DNA of 50,943 bases from Paractinoplanes rishiriensis (GTDB lineage: Bacteria; Actinomycetota; Actinomycetes; Mycobacteriales; Micromonosporaceae). Numbering within the stretch: the first letter of the stretch is position 1; every line of letters begins with the position of its first letter. Position numbers and translations under genes: made by a program. Under the pieces are notes generated by a model that was not told the DNA's origin, did no database searches, and saw nothing but the letters and a program-made list of their open reading frames with translations. The stretch lies in contig NZ_BOMV01000096.1 in NCBI RefSeq assembly GCF_016862375.1, positions 1 through 50,943 of the forward strand, in the 5' to 3' direction. This document shows positions 25,561 to 34,246 of the stretch, in pieces.

Positions 25561-27402
25561 TTACCGGCCGGCGCGGTCGAGGCGCTGGTCCAGGGTGATC
25601 GCCGCGTCGATGAGCGCCAGGTGGGTGAACGCCTGCGGGAAGTTGCCGATCTGTTCACCGGTGAGGGCCACCTCCTCGGAGTACAGGCCCAGATGGTTGG
25701 CGTACGTCAGCATCTTTTCGAACGTCACCCGAGCCTTGTCCAGCTGACCCGCCCGCGCCAGCGAGTCTACGTAGGCGAACGTGCACAGCGAGAACGTCCC
25801 CTCCGAGCCGCGCAGTCCGTCCGGTGAGGCCGCGGGGTCGTACCGGTAGACCAGGCTGTCGGTCACCAGCTCCTCGTCCATCGCCGCCAGCGTCGACGTC
25901 CACATCGGATCGGTGGGGGTGATGAAGCCGACCGTGGGCATCCGCAGCAGCGCGGAGTCCAGTACGTCCGTGTCGTAGTGCTGCCGGAAGGCGCGGCGGA
26001 TCGGACTCCAGCCGCGTTCCATGATCTGGTTGTAGATCGCGTCCCGCTGACGGTGCCAGGACTCCAGCGGTGCGGGTCGGCCGTGCGCGGTGGCGAGCCG
26101 GATGCCTCGATCAAGGGCGACCCAGCACATCAGCCGGCCATAGGTGAAGTTCTGCCGGCCGCCGCGGGTCTCCCAGATGCCTTCCTCGGGCTGGTCCCAG
26201 TTGCCGGCGACCCAGTTGACGAGGTCGCAGGTCCGCAGCCAGCCGTGGTGGCTCGTCGCGATCCCGTGCTGATCGGCGACGTAGATGCTGTCGAGCGCCT
26301 CGCCGTAGATGTCCAGCTGCAGCTGGCCGGCGGCGCCGTTGCCGATGTGGACCGGGGCCGATCCCCGGTATCCCTCCCAGTGTTCGAGGGTCTCCTCGCT
26401 CAGGTCGGTCGATCCGTCGACCCGGTACATGATGTGCAACGGACCGCTGCCGTTGTTCTTGTCGCTCTGCTCGTCGACCCGGTCGCGCAACCAGCTTCCG
26501 AGCGCCGCGGCCTCGTCGGTGAAACCCATGCCGAGCAACGAGTACACCGAGAACGAGGCGTCGCGGACCCAGGTGTACCGGTAGTCCCAGTTGCGTTCGC
26601 CGCCGATCTGCTCCGGTAGCGCGGCTGTGGGCGCGGCCACCAGTCCGCCGCTGGGTGCGTAGGTCATCAGCTTCAAGGTGATCGCGGAACGCTCGAGCAT
26701 CTCCCGCCAGCGCCCGGCGTACGTCGACCGGGACAGCCAGTTGCGCCAGAACGCGGCCGTCTCGTCGAACAGCCGCCAGGCCTCGGCCACCCGGATCTCA
26801 CGCACCGGACCGGCCGAGCCGGTCTCGAGCAGGAGACCACGCGTCTGCCCGGCTTCCAGGGCGACCTCGGCGTGTACGTCGCCGGCATCGACCACAAAGC
26901 GGCCCAGCCGCTCGTCGTCCGGCTCCCTGATCAGGTTCAGGGTCATCGCCGTACGGTTGCCCTCGAACACCACGCCGCTCTCGGTCACGTGGGTCTCGTG
27001 GGGCTCGCGGCCATAGTCGAAGCGGGGCGCGACGTCGAGTTCGAACGTCATCCGGCCCCGGACGCACCGCACCAGGCGCACGATCCGGTGCGTGGCTACG
27101 GCGGTCGTGGCACTGGTCACCGGCATGAAGTCGACGACCTCGCCGACGCCGGCCTCGGTCAGGAACCGAGTGACCAGGATGGCTGTGTCCGGGAAGTACA
27201 GCTGCTTGCTGTTGAAGACTCCCGCGGTCGGTCGTACCCGGCAGTGACCGCCCCGTCCGTGGTCCAGCAGCGCGCCGAACACGCTCGGCGAGTCGAAGCG
27301 GGGGGCGCAGAACCAGTCGATCGACCCGTCGGTAGCGACGAGCGCCGCCGTTTGCAGATCACCGATAAGACCGTGATCGTCAATGAGCGGATAATCAGGC
27401 AT
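25561..27402 (-). CDS. Glycoside hydrolase family 15 protein (glucoamylase/trehalase-like)
   Basis: GH15 enzymes are inverting exo-hydrolases of alpha-glucosides (glucoamylase, isomalto-dextranase, or trehalase in actinobacteria). The 613-aa product has the N-terminal beta-sandwich (YPLIDDHGLIGDLQTAALV, DGSIDWFCAPRFDSPSVFGA) and the (alpha/alpha)6 barrel with QIGGERNWDYRYTWVRDASF, MYRVDGSTDLSEETLEHWEG and WETRGGRQNFTYGRLMCW. There is no signal peptide, so it acts in the cytoplasm. The length (about 600 aa) matches the trehalase/glucoamylase-like GH15 group of mycobacteria and relatives. It is divergent from an MFS transporter gene 87 bp away, perhaps its substrate or product carrier. Substrate cannot be read from sequence. 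Confidence 0.9.
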   Translation of the reverse strand: MPDYPLIDDHGLIGDLQTAALVATDGSIDWFCAPRFDSPSVFGALLDHGRGGHCRVRPTAGVFNSKQLYFPDTAILVTRFLTEAGVGEVVDFMPVTSATTAVATHRIVRLVRCVRGRMTFELDVAPRFDYGREPHETHVTESGVVFEGNRTAMTLNLIREPDDERLGRFVVDAGDVHAEVALEAGQTRGLLLETGSAGPVREIRVAEAWRLFDETAAFWRNWLSRSTYAGRWREMLERSAITLKLMTYAPSGGLVAAPTAALPEQIGGERNWDYRYTWVRDASFSVYSLLGMGFTDEAAALGSWLRDRVDEQSDKNNGSGPLHIMYRVDGSTDLSEETLEHWEGYRGSAPVHIGNGAAGQLQLDIYGEALDSIYVADQHGIATSHHGWLRTCDLVNWVAGNWDQPEEGIWETRGGRQNFTYGRLMCWVALDRGIRLATAHGRPAPLESWHRQRDAIYNQIMERGWSPIRRAFRQHYDTDVLDSALLRMPTVGFITPTDPMWTSTLAAMDEELVTDSLVYRYDPAASPDGLRGSEGTFSLCTFAYVDSLARAGQLDKARVTFEKMLTYANHLGLYSEEVALTGEQIGNFPQAFTHLALIDAAITLDQRLDRAGR

Positions 27403-27489
27403 GACTCCCAGGTTTCCGTGGTCGATGTCCGCGGCACCTCATACGGGGCGGATGATGCTTCCCCGGGAAATCGGCGAAAGCCTGTTCCG

Positions 27490-28899
27490 ATGGCTGCAGC
27501 ATCGACGAGTCCGGCGAAATCGCTCAGGCGGGCACTGATTCCCCTCGCCCTCGCCCAGTTCATCTGCAGCTTCGCCGGCTCCAACATGACCGTCATGATC
27601 AATGACATCAGCAAGGACCTGAACACGACTGTCGAGGGGGTTCAACTCGCCATCACGTTGTTCTTGCTCGTTATGGCCGCGCTGATGATACCGGGCGGGA
27701 AGCTGACCGAAAAATACGGCCGCAAGCGGCTATTCATTCTCGGTCTTCTGGTGTACGGCGCCGGCGCGCTGCTCAGCGCGGTCTCGCCCGGGCTGGGAGT
27801 CCTGATCCTCGGCAACTCCGTCCTGGAAGGCATCGGCACGGCGCTGCTGATCCCACCGGTCTACATCCTCACGACGCTGCTCTTCCCCGACCTGGTCTCG
27901 CGGGCCCGCGCGTTCGGCGCGATCAGTGCGATGGGCGGCATCGGCGCGGCCGCCGGGCCGCTGATCGGCGGGTTCATCACCTCGGCGCTCAGCTGGCGCG
28001 CGGCGTTCATCTTCCAGGTGCTGGTCATAGCCTTGATCATCGTGTTGGCCCGCAGGGTTCCCGAGCCGCTGCCGGCCGACCCGGCCCAGCCTTTCGACAT
28101 CGTCGGCGCGGTGCTGTCGGCGTTGGGGCTGCTCCTCGTGGTCATGGGCATCCTGGCCGCCGACAACAACCTCTGGCTGATGGCCGCCCTGCTCGTCGCC
28201 GGCATCCTCGTGCTGGCCGGGTTCTTCGTGTGGGTGCGGTCCCGGGAGCGGGCGGGCCGCGAGGCGTTGCTGCCCACGCGCCTGTTCCACAACCGCATGT
28301 CGAATCTCGGCCTGATCACGCAGCACACCCAGTGGCTCCTGCTGATGGGCGTGTCCTTTGTAGTCTCCGCGTATCTGCAGGTCGTACGCGGCTACAACGC
28401 GATCGAGACTGGCGTGATCTTCACGGCGACGACGGTCGGCCTGCTCCTGTCCTCGCTCGCCGCCGAGCGATTCGCGAAGCGGCGTGCGCAGCGCACCCTC
28501 ATCCTGGTCGGTTTCTGCGTGTGCTTCGGGGGCGTCGCCGTGCTGCTGCCGATGGTGAGCATTTCGGACAGCGGGTGGGCGTTCGTACCGGGGTTGTTCC
28601 TGATCGGGTTCGGGCTCGGCGGAATGCTGACCCCGTCGGTGAACATCGTGCAGTCGGCCTTCCCCGAGGATCTGCAAGGCGAGATCTCCGGACTGTCCCG
28701 GAGCGTCTCCAACCTCGGTTCCTCACTCGGCGGGGCGATCGCCGGCACGATCCTGGTCGCCGGAATCACGACGACACCCGAACGCGGGTATGCGCTCGCG
28801 ATGGTCGTCCTTGCCGTGATCACCCTCGCGGGCATGCTGGCCGCCGCGAGGCTTCCGGCGACGGCCAGACCACCAACCGAGGCGGTCAGCCCCGGGTGA
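27490..28899 (+). CDS. MFS transporter, DHA2-like drug/metabolite exporter
   Basis: The 469-aa product has the shape of a 14-helix drug:proton antiporter. The motif between helices two and three, GGKLTEKYGRKRLFILGL, is the MFS motif A; GPLIGGFITSALSWRAAFIF in helix five is motif C of antiporters. Long hydrophobic runs are spaced regularly up to VVLAVITLAGMLAAARLP. The ATG at 27490 precedes MAAASTSPAKSLRRALIPLA; earlier in-frame starts run through non-coding sequence. It is divergent from the GH15 gene and convergent with the kinase/GGDEF gene, whose stop is 18 bp away. Export of a drug or sugar product is plausible; no substrate can be given. Confidence 0.85.
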   Translation: MAAASTSPAKSLRRALIPLALAQFICSFAGSNMTVMINDISKDLNTTVEGVQLAITLFLLVMAALMIPGGKLTEKYGRKRLFILGLLVYGAGALLSAVSPGLGVLILGNSVLEGIGTALLIPPVYILTTLLFPDLVSRARAFGAISAMGGIGAAAGPLIGGFITSALSWRAAFIFQVLVIALIIVLARRVPEPLPADPAQPFDIVGAVLSALGLLLVVMGILAADNNLWLMAALLVAGILVLAGFFVWVRSRERAGREALLPTRLFHNRMSNLGLITQHTQWLLLMGVSFVVSAYLQVVRGYNAIETGVIFTATTVGLLLSSLAAERFAKRRAQRTLILVGFCVCFGGVAVLLPMVSISDSGWAFVPGLFLIGFGLGGMLTPSVNIVQSAFPEDLQGEISGLSRSVSNLGSSLGGAIAGTILVAGITTTPERGYALAMVVLAVITLAGMLAAARLPATARPPTEAVSPG

Positions 28900-28915
28900 C
28901 AACCGGCCGGTCCGG

Positions 28916-28941
28916 GTCAGGAGCAGACGCGGTTCCGGCCG
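28916..28941. repeat. Right copy of the 26-bp direct repeat
   Basis: Same sequence as 25521-25546 with one mismatch. Here it is the genuine 3' end of the kinase/GGDEF gene. Confidence 0.85.
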
Positions 28942-31900
28942 TCCGCCTTCGCCCGGTAGAGGCACTGGTCGGCGCGGGCTAGGACGGCGCCGAGGTCGCG
29001 GTCGTCGGGCCGGACCAGCGTGAGGCCCACGCTGATGGTCACCGTCAGCGGTCCGGCGCCGGTCTGGATGGTCGTGTCCGCCACCGCCCGGCGCAGCCGC
29101 TCGGCGGCGGCATGTGCGTCATCGATGACCTCCTCCGCACCGATGCGCATCAGCACGGCGAACTCTTCCCCGCCGTAGCGGCCGAGCAGATCGCCGGCGC
29201 GGCCGAGGTCGCGCAGCCGGCCGGCCACCGCCCGGATCACCTCGTCGCCGGCCTGGTGGCCGTGGGTGTCGTTGACCGCTTTGAAATGGTCGATGTCGAT
29301 CATCAGGGCGGCTAGCGCCGGCCACCGTCCGGCGGACTGGGCGAGTTCGCCGGTGGCGGTTTCGAAGAAGTTCCGGCGGTTGGCTATGCCGGTCAGCTCG
29401 TCGAGGGTGGCCAGCCGCTCGACCTGCGTGAAGAGCACGGCTTTCTGGTACGCGATCATGCCCTGTCCGGCCAGCGTGGCCACGATTTCCACCTGCGCCT
29501 CGGAGTACGCGGCGGGCTCCCGGGATGCGAGGAGCAGGACGCCCGAGCGGTCATCGCCGGCCCGCAGCGGCACCGCCATCCAGCTCGCGACGGTGTCGAA
29601 CTCGGTGCGCAGCAATGCCGGTGCGTCCGCGGCGCCGCCGACCACCGGGGCGGAGGCGGCGATCAGCTCCTCGACCAGCCCGGAGATGACCGGGCCGGCT
29701 CGCTCGGCCGCGACCGGCTCGTTCACGACGACGAGGACCTGGTCGTTGTGCAGGGTGCGGGCGGTGATCTCGGCGATCCGGGCGAGGACGTCGGCCGGCC
29801 GCAGCGCGGCGGACAGGTCGGTGGCGGCCACGCGGAGCGTCTCGGCCAGATCCCGCTCCCGGTAGGCCGTCGTCATGGCGACCTCCATCTGGGCTGCCCG
29901 GGCCGTCTCCAGCGCGACTGCCACGTGGTTGGTGACGGCCGCCAGCATCCCGATGTCGTCGGCCGTGAACACGCCCTTGGCCAGCCGGCTGTCCAGATAG
30001 ACCACGCCCAGCAACCGGCCCTCCAGCTGCAGGGGGGCCACCATGATGCTACGCAGACCGTGCAGCACCACACTCTGCGAACCGAGCGCGGCGCCCTCCT
30101 CGGTCCCGGTCACGACCAGCGCCTCCTGCGTCTGGCGGACCCGGTCGACGAGCGTCGCGCTGTAACCGGTGGGGTCGTTCAGGTCTCCGCCGGCGGAATC
30201 GCGGCCGATGCGTGGCACCAGCTGGGGTGGATCCCCTTCCAGCAGGAACAGGAACGCCCGCTCGGCCGCGAAGATGCGGATCGTCTCGTCCAGCGCGATA
30301 CGGGCCAGCTTGGCGGGATCCAGCACCCGGGACGCGGCGAGGCTGACCTGCTCCAGCGCATCCAGCCGCTGCTTCTGCCGGCCGGCCGGGACGCGGCTCG
30401 TCCCGGTGCCCTGCGAGGTGAGGTCGGCGTAGCTGCCGGGCCCGCCCTGCACGTCGAACTCGGCGGTGAGCCGTCGCGCCCGGTGCGACCAGCCCTGCTC
30501 GGCGGCGATGGCCAGCGCGTACCGGGCTTGCCGGTCGGCCTCGCCGCGGCAGCCCAGCGCCCGCAGCGCATGGACGCGCACCCGGGCCGCCTCGAACGCC
30601 ACCAGGGGAGCCTCGACGCGGCGCATCACCGGCTCGCCTCGAGCCAGCAGGCGCAGTGCCCGCTCCGGCCGGCCGGCGAGCTGGGCGAGCGCGGCGAGGA
30701 CAACCTGGCGGTGGGCGCGCAGAAGTGGTCGTGGGGGCACCAGTCGCAGGGCCCGAACGGCCCGTCGCGCGGCAGCGAGCCGTTTGGCGCGGTCGGTGGG
30801 GAGTGCCGCCCGGACCTGTTCCAGCCGGCCGTACGTCAGGTAGGTGTACAGGCCCTCCTGGCCCGGCAGCAGCGACAGCGGCCCGATGCGCAGACCCCGG
30901 AACTCGCCGGCGGCCTGGTCGACCGCGCTGTGGTCGTTCTGCTCGACGGCGCCGATCAGGGTGCCCAGGATGCCGTCCACCCGTTCCCACGGCGGTTGCA
31001 CGGGGGTCCGTTCGCGGATCTGCTTGAGGAGGGCGGCCGCCTCACCCGCCCGGCCGCGCATCGCGAGCTGGCCCACCGTCGCGGTGTGCGTGGCGTTGCG
31101 GTTGAGCTGCCCGCTGGCGGTGACCCGATCACGGCGCTGCTCGAACCAGGCATCGGCCTCGTTCATGTTCCCGGCCAGCATGGAATCCCAGCACAGCAGC
31201 CCGAGGGCGTCGATGTACTGACCGGGGTCGAGCCAGCGCCCGTGGTCGCTGAGCGCGCCGCGCAGCATCGCGCCGTCGTCGGCGCCGCTGCCGTAGGCCG
31301 CAGCGCCGCGCAGCCAGGCGATGTACGCGAGCAGCTGCGCGTCGCCGAGCTTGGTGGCGATGCGTTCCGACCGGGCGAAGCCGTGGTCCGCCACCCGGTG
31401 CAGTCCGGCGCGCCGGGCGAGGTAGGCCATCGCCACCTTGGCGCGGACCATCTCCGGACCCTGTCCCAGCCGGTTCACCAGGTATGCCTGCCGCAGCACG
31501 AACACCGCCGACGTGGCCGGTCGCAGATCGCGGGCGTAGGCGACCGTGGCGGCGTCGTAGAGAGAGGCGAGCAGGCGGTAGCGTTCCCGGCGGTCGCCGC
31601 GCGCCGTGCCGTATCCGAGCTTGGTGATCCCGACCAGGTAGCCGACGACGAAGTGGCACACCGCGGACACCAGCAGCCGGACCCGGTTCCGGGGCAGCGG
31701 CTGGCCGAGGTCGCTGAGCCCCTGCTCGAGCACGGCGAGCTGCTCGGAGGTGCTCCACGTGCTGTCGTGCACGCGGGCGATCAGGTGCCGGATCGACGCC
31801 CGCTCGAAGCCGCCGGGCGCCGCGGCAAGGGCGCGCTCGAACGCGTGCGTGGCGTCGCGGAACCGGCCGGCGCGGTGGTACGCCACGCCCAGCGTGGTGT

Positions 31901-34199
31901 GGAACTCGCTGTCGAGCGGGGCCGGAATGGCGGCTGCGGCGCCCGCGGCCTCGAGGAAGGCGACCGCCTGGTCCACGGCGTGGTCGGCCAGGGCCAGCCG
32001 GCCGGCGGCGTACGTGGTACGGAACAGCCGTTCCGGCCGGTGGTCCGGGCCGGCGAGCTGGCAGTGCCGAGCCAGGGCGTAGACCGATTCCGCCGCGCCA
32101 CCGGCGCGCTCCTCCAGCAGGTCGGCGATCCGTTCGTGGAGCTCGGCGGCATCGGTGCCGTCCACCTGGGACAGCAGGGCCTCCTGAACGCGGTGGTGCA
32201 CGAAGGCGTATTCGTGGTCGTCCCGGTGCTCCACCAGGTGATACCGGACGGCGTCGGTGATGACGTCGAGGACCTGCTGCCGGTCCAGCCGGCATACGGC
32301 GGCGACGAACTCGGGGGCGAACTGGCTACCGACCGCCGCGGCGGCGGAAAGCACCTGGCGGGCCGGTCCCTCCAGCGGCTCCAGCCGTCGCAGGACCAGC
32401 TCCTCGGTCGTGCCGGGCAGGGCCAGCTGATCGAGGCCTCCCATGTCGAGCTGCCAGGTCCCCCAGAGCGGCCAGAGCAGGCCGGCGTGGATGATCGCGT
32501 CGAGGTACTCCAGGAAGGCGGACGGGTTGGCCCCGCAGCGGGCCGCGAGATGCGCGGCCGCCCGCGTGCTGATGGTCATCCCGCCGGTCAGGGCGGCGAC
32601 CAGGTCGGCCACGTCGGACGCCCCGAACGCCGGCAGCGCTACCCGCGTGTCCAGCCGCTCGCCGAAACCGGACGCCAGCGCCGCCGCGCCGTCTTCGCCG
32701 GCCTCCGTCCGCACGTCCAGGACCACCAGCAGGGGAGTGGAGGGCATGCCCTCGGTCAGGTTTGTCAGGATGCGCCGGCTCGGCTCGTCGATCCACTGCG
32801 CGTCCTCGACGTACAGGATCGCCCCCGCGGCGTTGCCGGCCAGGCCGATCAGGAACTCGGTGGCGGCGACCATGAACTGTTCATGCCGGTCCTCGTCGGC
32901 GAGGTCGGGCAGGCCGAGCAGGTCACCCAGAGCGGGAGACAGCGTACGTAACAGCGCGGCGGCCGGCCCGGCCGCGTCCACCAGCCAGCCGCGCGCACGG
33001 TCGCGTTCGGCCGGCGGCAACCGCGACAGCGAACGGACGTAGTCGTCGACCGCACGGCGCAGCGACGCCAGCGGCGTCGGCTCGTCCGCGCGGCCCGCAA
33101 CGTGCAGGACCACGTGGTCATGGGCCCTGGCCGAGGCGAGAAACTCGTGCACCAGCCGACTCTTTCCGCTGCCGGGTGGGCCCTCGACCAGCGCGACTCC
33201 ACCGTGGCCGAGCCGGGCGCGATCCCAGCGGTCCGCCAGGGTGGTCAGCTCGGCGTCCCGCCCGACCATGGGGGTGTCCTCGCGCCGGCCGACCCGCTCG
33301 TCGGCCGAGCGCGGTGCGAAGTCACCCTCGGTGGCCAGCCGGCCCAGGTCTGCCGCGAGCCCAGCGGCACTGTGGTAGCGATCGTCCGGGTCCTTGGTGA
33401 GCAGCGTGGCGACGATGCCGGCGAGTGCGGGCGGCAGGTCCGGGCGCCCGGCGCGGATATCGGCCGCGGGGGTGTTGGCGTGCATGCGCAGCAGCTCGCC
33501 GATGTCCGCCGAGCGGAACGGCGGGTCGCCGGTGGCGCACTCGAACAGCACCGCGCCGAGCGCGTACAGATCCGCCCGGTCGTCGACCGGGCGGTTGAGG
33601 ACACCGGACTGCTCCGGCGCGCTGTAGACGAGGGTGCCGGCGACCGCCTCCTCGGACCCGTCGCCGATCCGCTCGTCGGCGGCCCGCACGGCGAGGCCGA
33701 AGTCGAGCAGGTGCGCGCGGCCGTCCGGCGTCACCATGATGTTGTCGGGCTTGACGTCGCGGTGCACGACGCCGATCCGGTGGCCGGCGGACAGGGCGGC
33801 GGCGACATCCGCGCCGATGGTGGCGATCTGTTCGGCGCTCAGCGGCCCGGCGGCCAGCAGGTCGGTCAGCCGCCCGCCCTCGATCAGGTCCATCACCAGG
33901 TACGGCCGGTCCTGGACCACGCCGACCTCGTGCACCCGCGCCAGGCCGGGATGCCGCACGCGGGCCAGCAGCGCCGCCTCGCGCCGGAACGCAGCGAGGG
34001 ATGCGCCGCCGTCGGTATCGGCACCGCGGAGCATCTTCAGGGCGTAGTCGGCGCCGTCCCGGCGAGCCCGGTAAACGACGGTTTGCGTGCCCCGCCCGAG
34101 TTCGCCGAGTACTTTGACGCCGGCCAGGTCCTCCAACTGGCGCACCTGGTCGGCGTCCGCCCGGCTCAGGGCGTGTTCCGCACCGGCAGTCGCGCCCAT
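28917..34199 (-). CDS. Giant signalling protein: Ser/Thr kinase - AAA ATPase - TPR-like - GAF - GAF - GGDEF
   Basis: The 1760-aa product joins protein phosphorylation to c-di-GMP synthesis. Residues 25-285 are a complete Hanks-type kinase: G-loop LGRGTQ (34-39), Lys55 (YALKML), HRDVKPDN (146-153), DFG (166-168) and APEQ (194-197). Residues about 311-560 are an AAA/NB-ARC-like ATPase with Walker A EGPPGSGKS (339-347) and Walker B YVEDAQWID (about 462-470). About 600-1250 is TPR-like. GAF domains occupy about 1280-1440 and 1460-1590. The GGDEF domain (about 1595-1760) has DELTGIANRR, DIDHFK.VNDTHGHQAGD and RYGGEEF, all active-site residues, plus an inhibitory I-site RAGD five residues before GGEEF. 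The start ATG is followed by MGATAGAEHALS. It is 47 bp downstream of the LPVTG-anchored FN3 gene and probably co-expressed with it. Confidence 0.93.
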   Translation of the reverse strand: MGATAGAEHALSRADADQVRQLEDLAGVKVLGELGRGTQTVVYRARRDGADYALKMLRGADTDGGASLAAFRREAALLARVRHPGLARVHEVGVVQDRPYLVMDLIEGGRLTDLLAAGPLSAEQIATIGADVAAALSAGHRIGVVHRDVKPDNIMVTPDGRAHLLDFGLAVRAADERIGDGSEEAVAGTLVYSAPEQSGVLNRPVDDRADLYALGAVLFECATGDPPFRSADIGELLRMHANTPAADIRAGRPDLPPALAGIVATLLTKDPDDRYHSAAGLAADLGRLATEGDFAPRSADERVGRREDTPMVGRDAELTTLADRWDRARLGHGGVALVEGPPGSGKSRLVHEFLASARAHDHVVLHVAGRADEPTPLASLRRAVDDYVRSLSRLPPAERDRARGWLVDAAGPAAALLRTLSPALGDLLGLPDLADEDRHEQFMVAATEFLIGLAGNAAGAILYVEDAQWIDEPSRRILTNLTEGMPSTPLLVVLDVRTEAGEDGAAALASGFGERLDTRVALPAFGASDVADLVAALTGGMTISTRAAAHLAARCGANPSAFLEYLDAIIHAGLLWPLWGTWQLDMGGLDQLALPGTTEELVLRRLEPLEGPARQVLSAAAAVGSQFAPEFVAAVCRLDRQQVLDVITDAVRYHLVEHRDDHEYAFVHHRVQEALLSQVDGTDAAELHERIADLLEERAGGAAESVYALARHCQLAGPDHRPERLFRTTYAAGRLALADHAVDQAVAFLEAAGAAAAIPAPLDSEFHTTLGVAYHRAGRFRDATHAFERALAAAPGGFERASIRHLIARVHDSTWSTSEQLAVLEQGLSDLGQPLPRNRVRLLVSAVCHFVVGYLVGITKLGYGTARGDRRERYRLLASLYDAATVAYARDLRPATSAVFVLRQAYLVNRLGQGPEMVRAKVAMAYLARRAGLHRVADHGFARSERIATKLGDAQLLAYIAWLRGAAAYGSGADDGAMLRGALSDHGRWLDPGQYIDALGLLCWDSMLAGNMNEADAWFEQRRDRVTASGQLNRNATHTATVGQLAMRGRAGEAAALLKQIRERTPVQPPWERVDGILGTLIGAVEQNDHSAVDQAAGEFRGLRIGPLSLLPGQEGLYTYLTYGRLEQVRAALPTDRAKRLAAARRAVRALRLVPPRPLLRAHRQVVLAALAQLAGRPERALRLLARGEPVMRRVEAPLVAFEAARVRVHALRALGCRGEADRQARYALAIAAEQGWSHRARRLTAEFDVQGGPGSYADLTSQGTGTSRVPAGRQKQRLDALEQVSLAASRVLDPAKLARIALDETIRIFAAERAFLFLLEGDPPQLVPRIGRDSAGGDLNDPTGYSATLVDRVRQTQEALVVTGTEEGAALGSQSVVLHGLRSIMVAPLQLEGRLLGVVYLDSRLAKGVFTADDIGMLAAVTNHVAVALETARAAQMEVAMTTAYRERDLAETLRVAATDLSAALRPADVLARIAEITARTLHNDQVLVVVNEPVAAERAGPVISGLVEELIAASAPVVGGAADAPALLRTEFDTVASWMAVPLRAGDDRSGVLLLASREPAAYSEAQVEIVATLAGQGMIAYQKAVLFTQVERLATLDELTGIANRRNFFETATGELAQSAGRWPALAALMIDIDHFKAVNDTHGHQAGDEVIRAVAGRLRDLGRAGDLLGRYGGEEFAVLMRIGAEEVIDDAHAAAERLRRAVADTTIQTGAGPLTVTISVGLTLVRPDDRDLGAVLARADQCLYRAKADGRNRVCS

Positions 34200-34246
34200 G
34201 TTCCAGTAATCGGCAGCCCCACCCGAGAACTGAGGCGGGCGAAACC

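Noticed and set aside
29748..32951. 1067-codon plus-strand frame
   Set aside because: Shadow of the kinase/GGDEF gene; composition is Arg/Gln/Gly-rich and has no domain.
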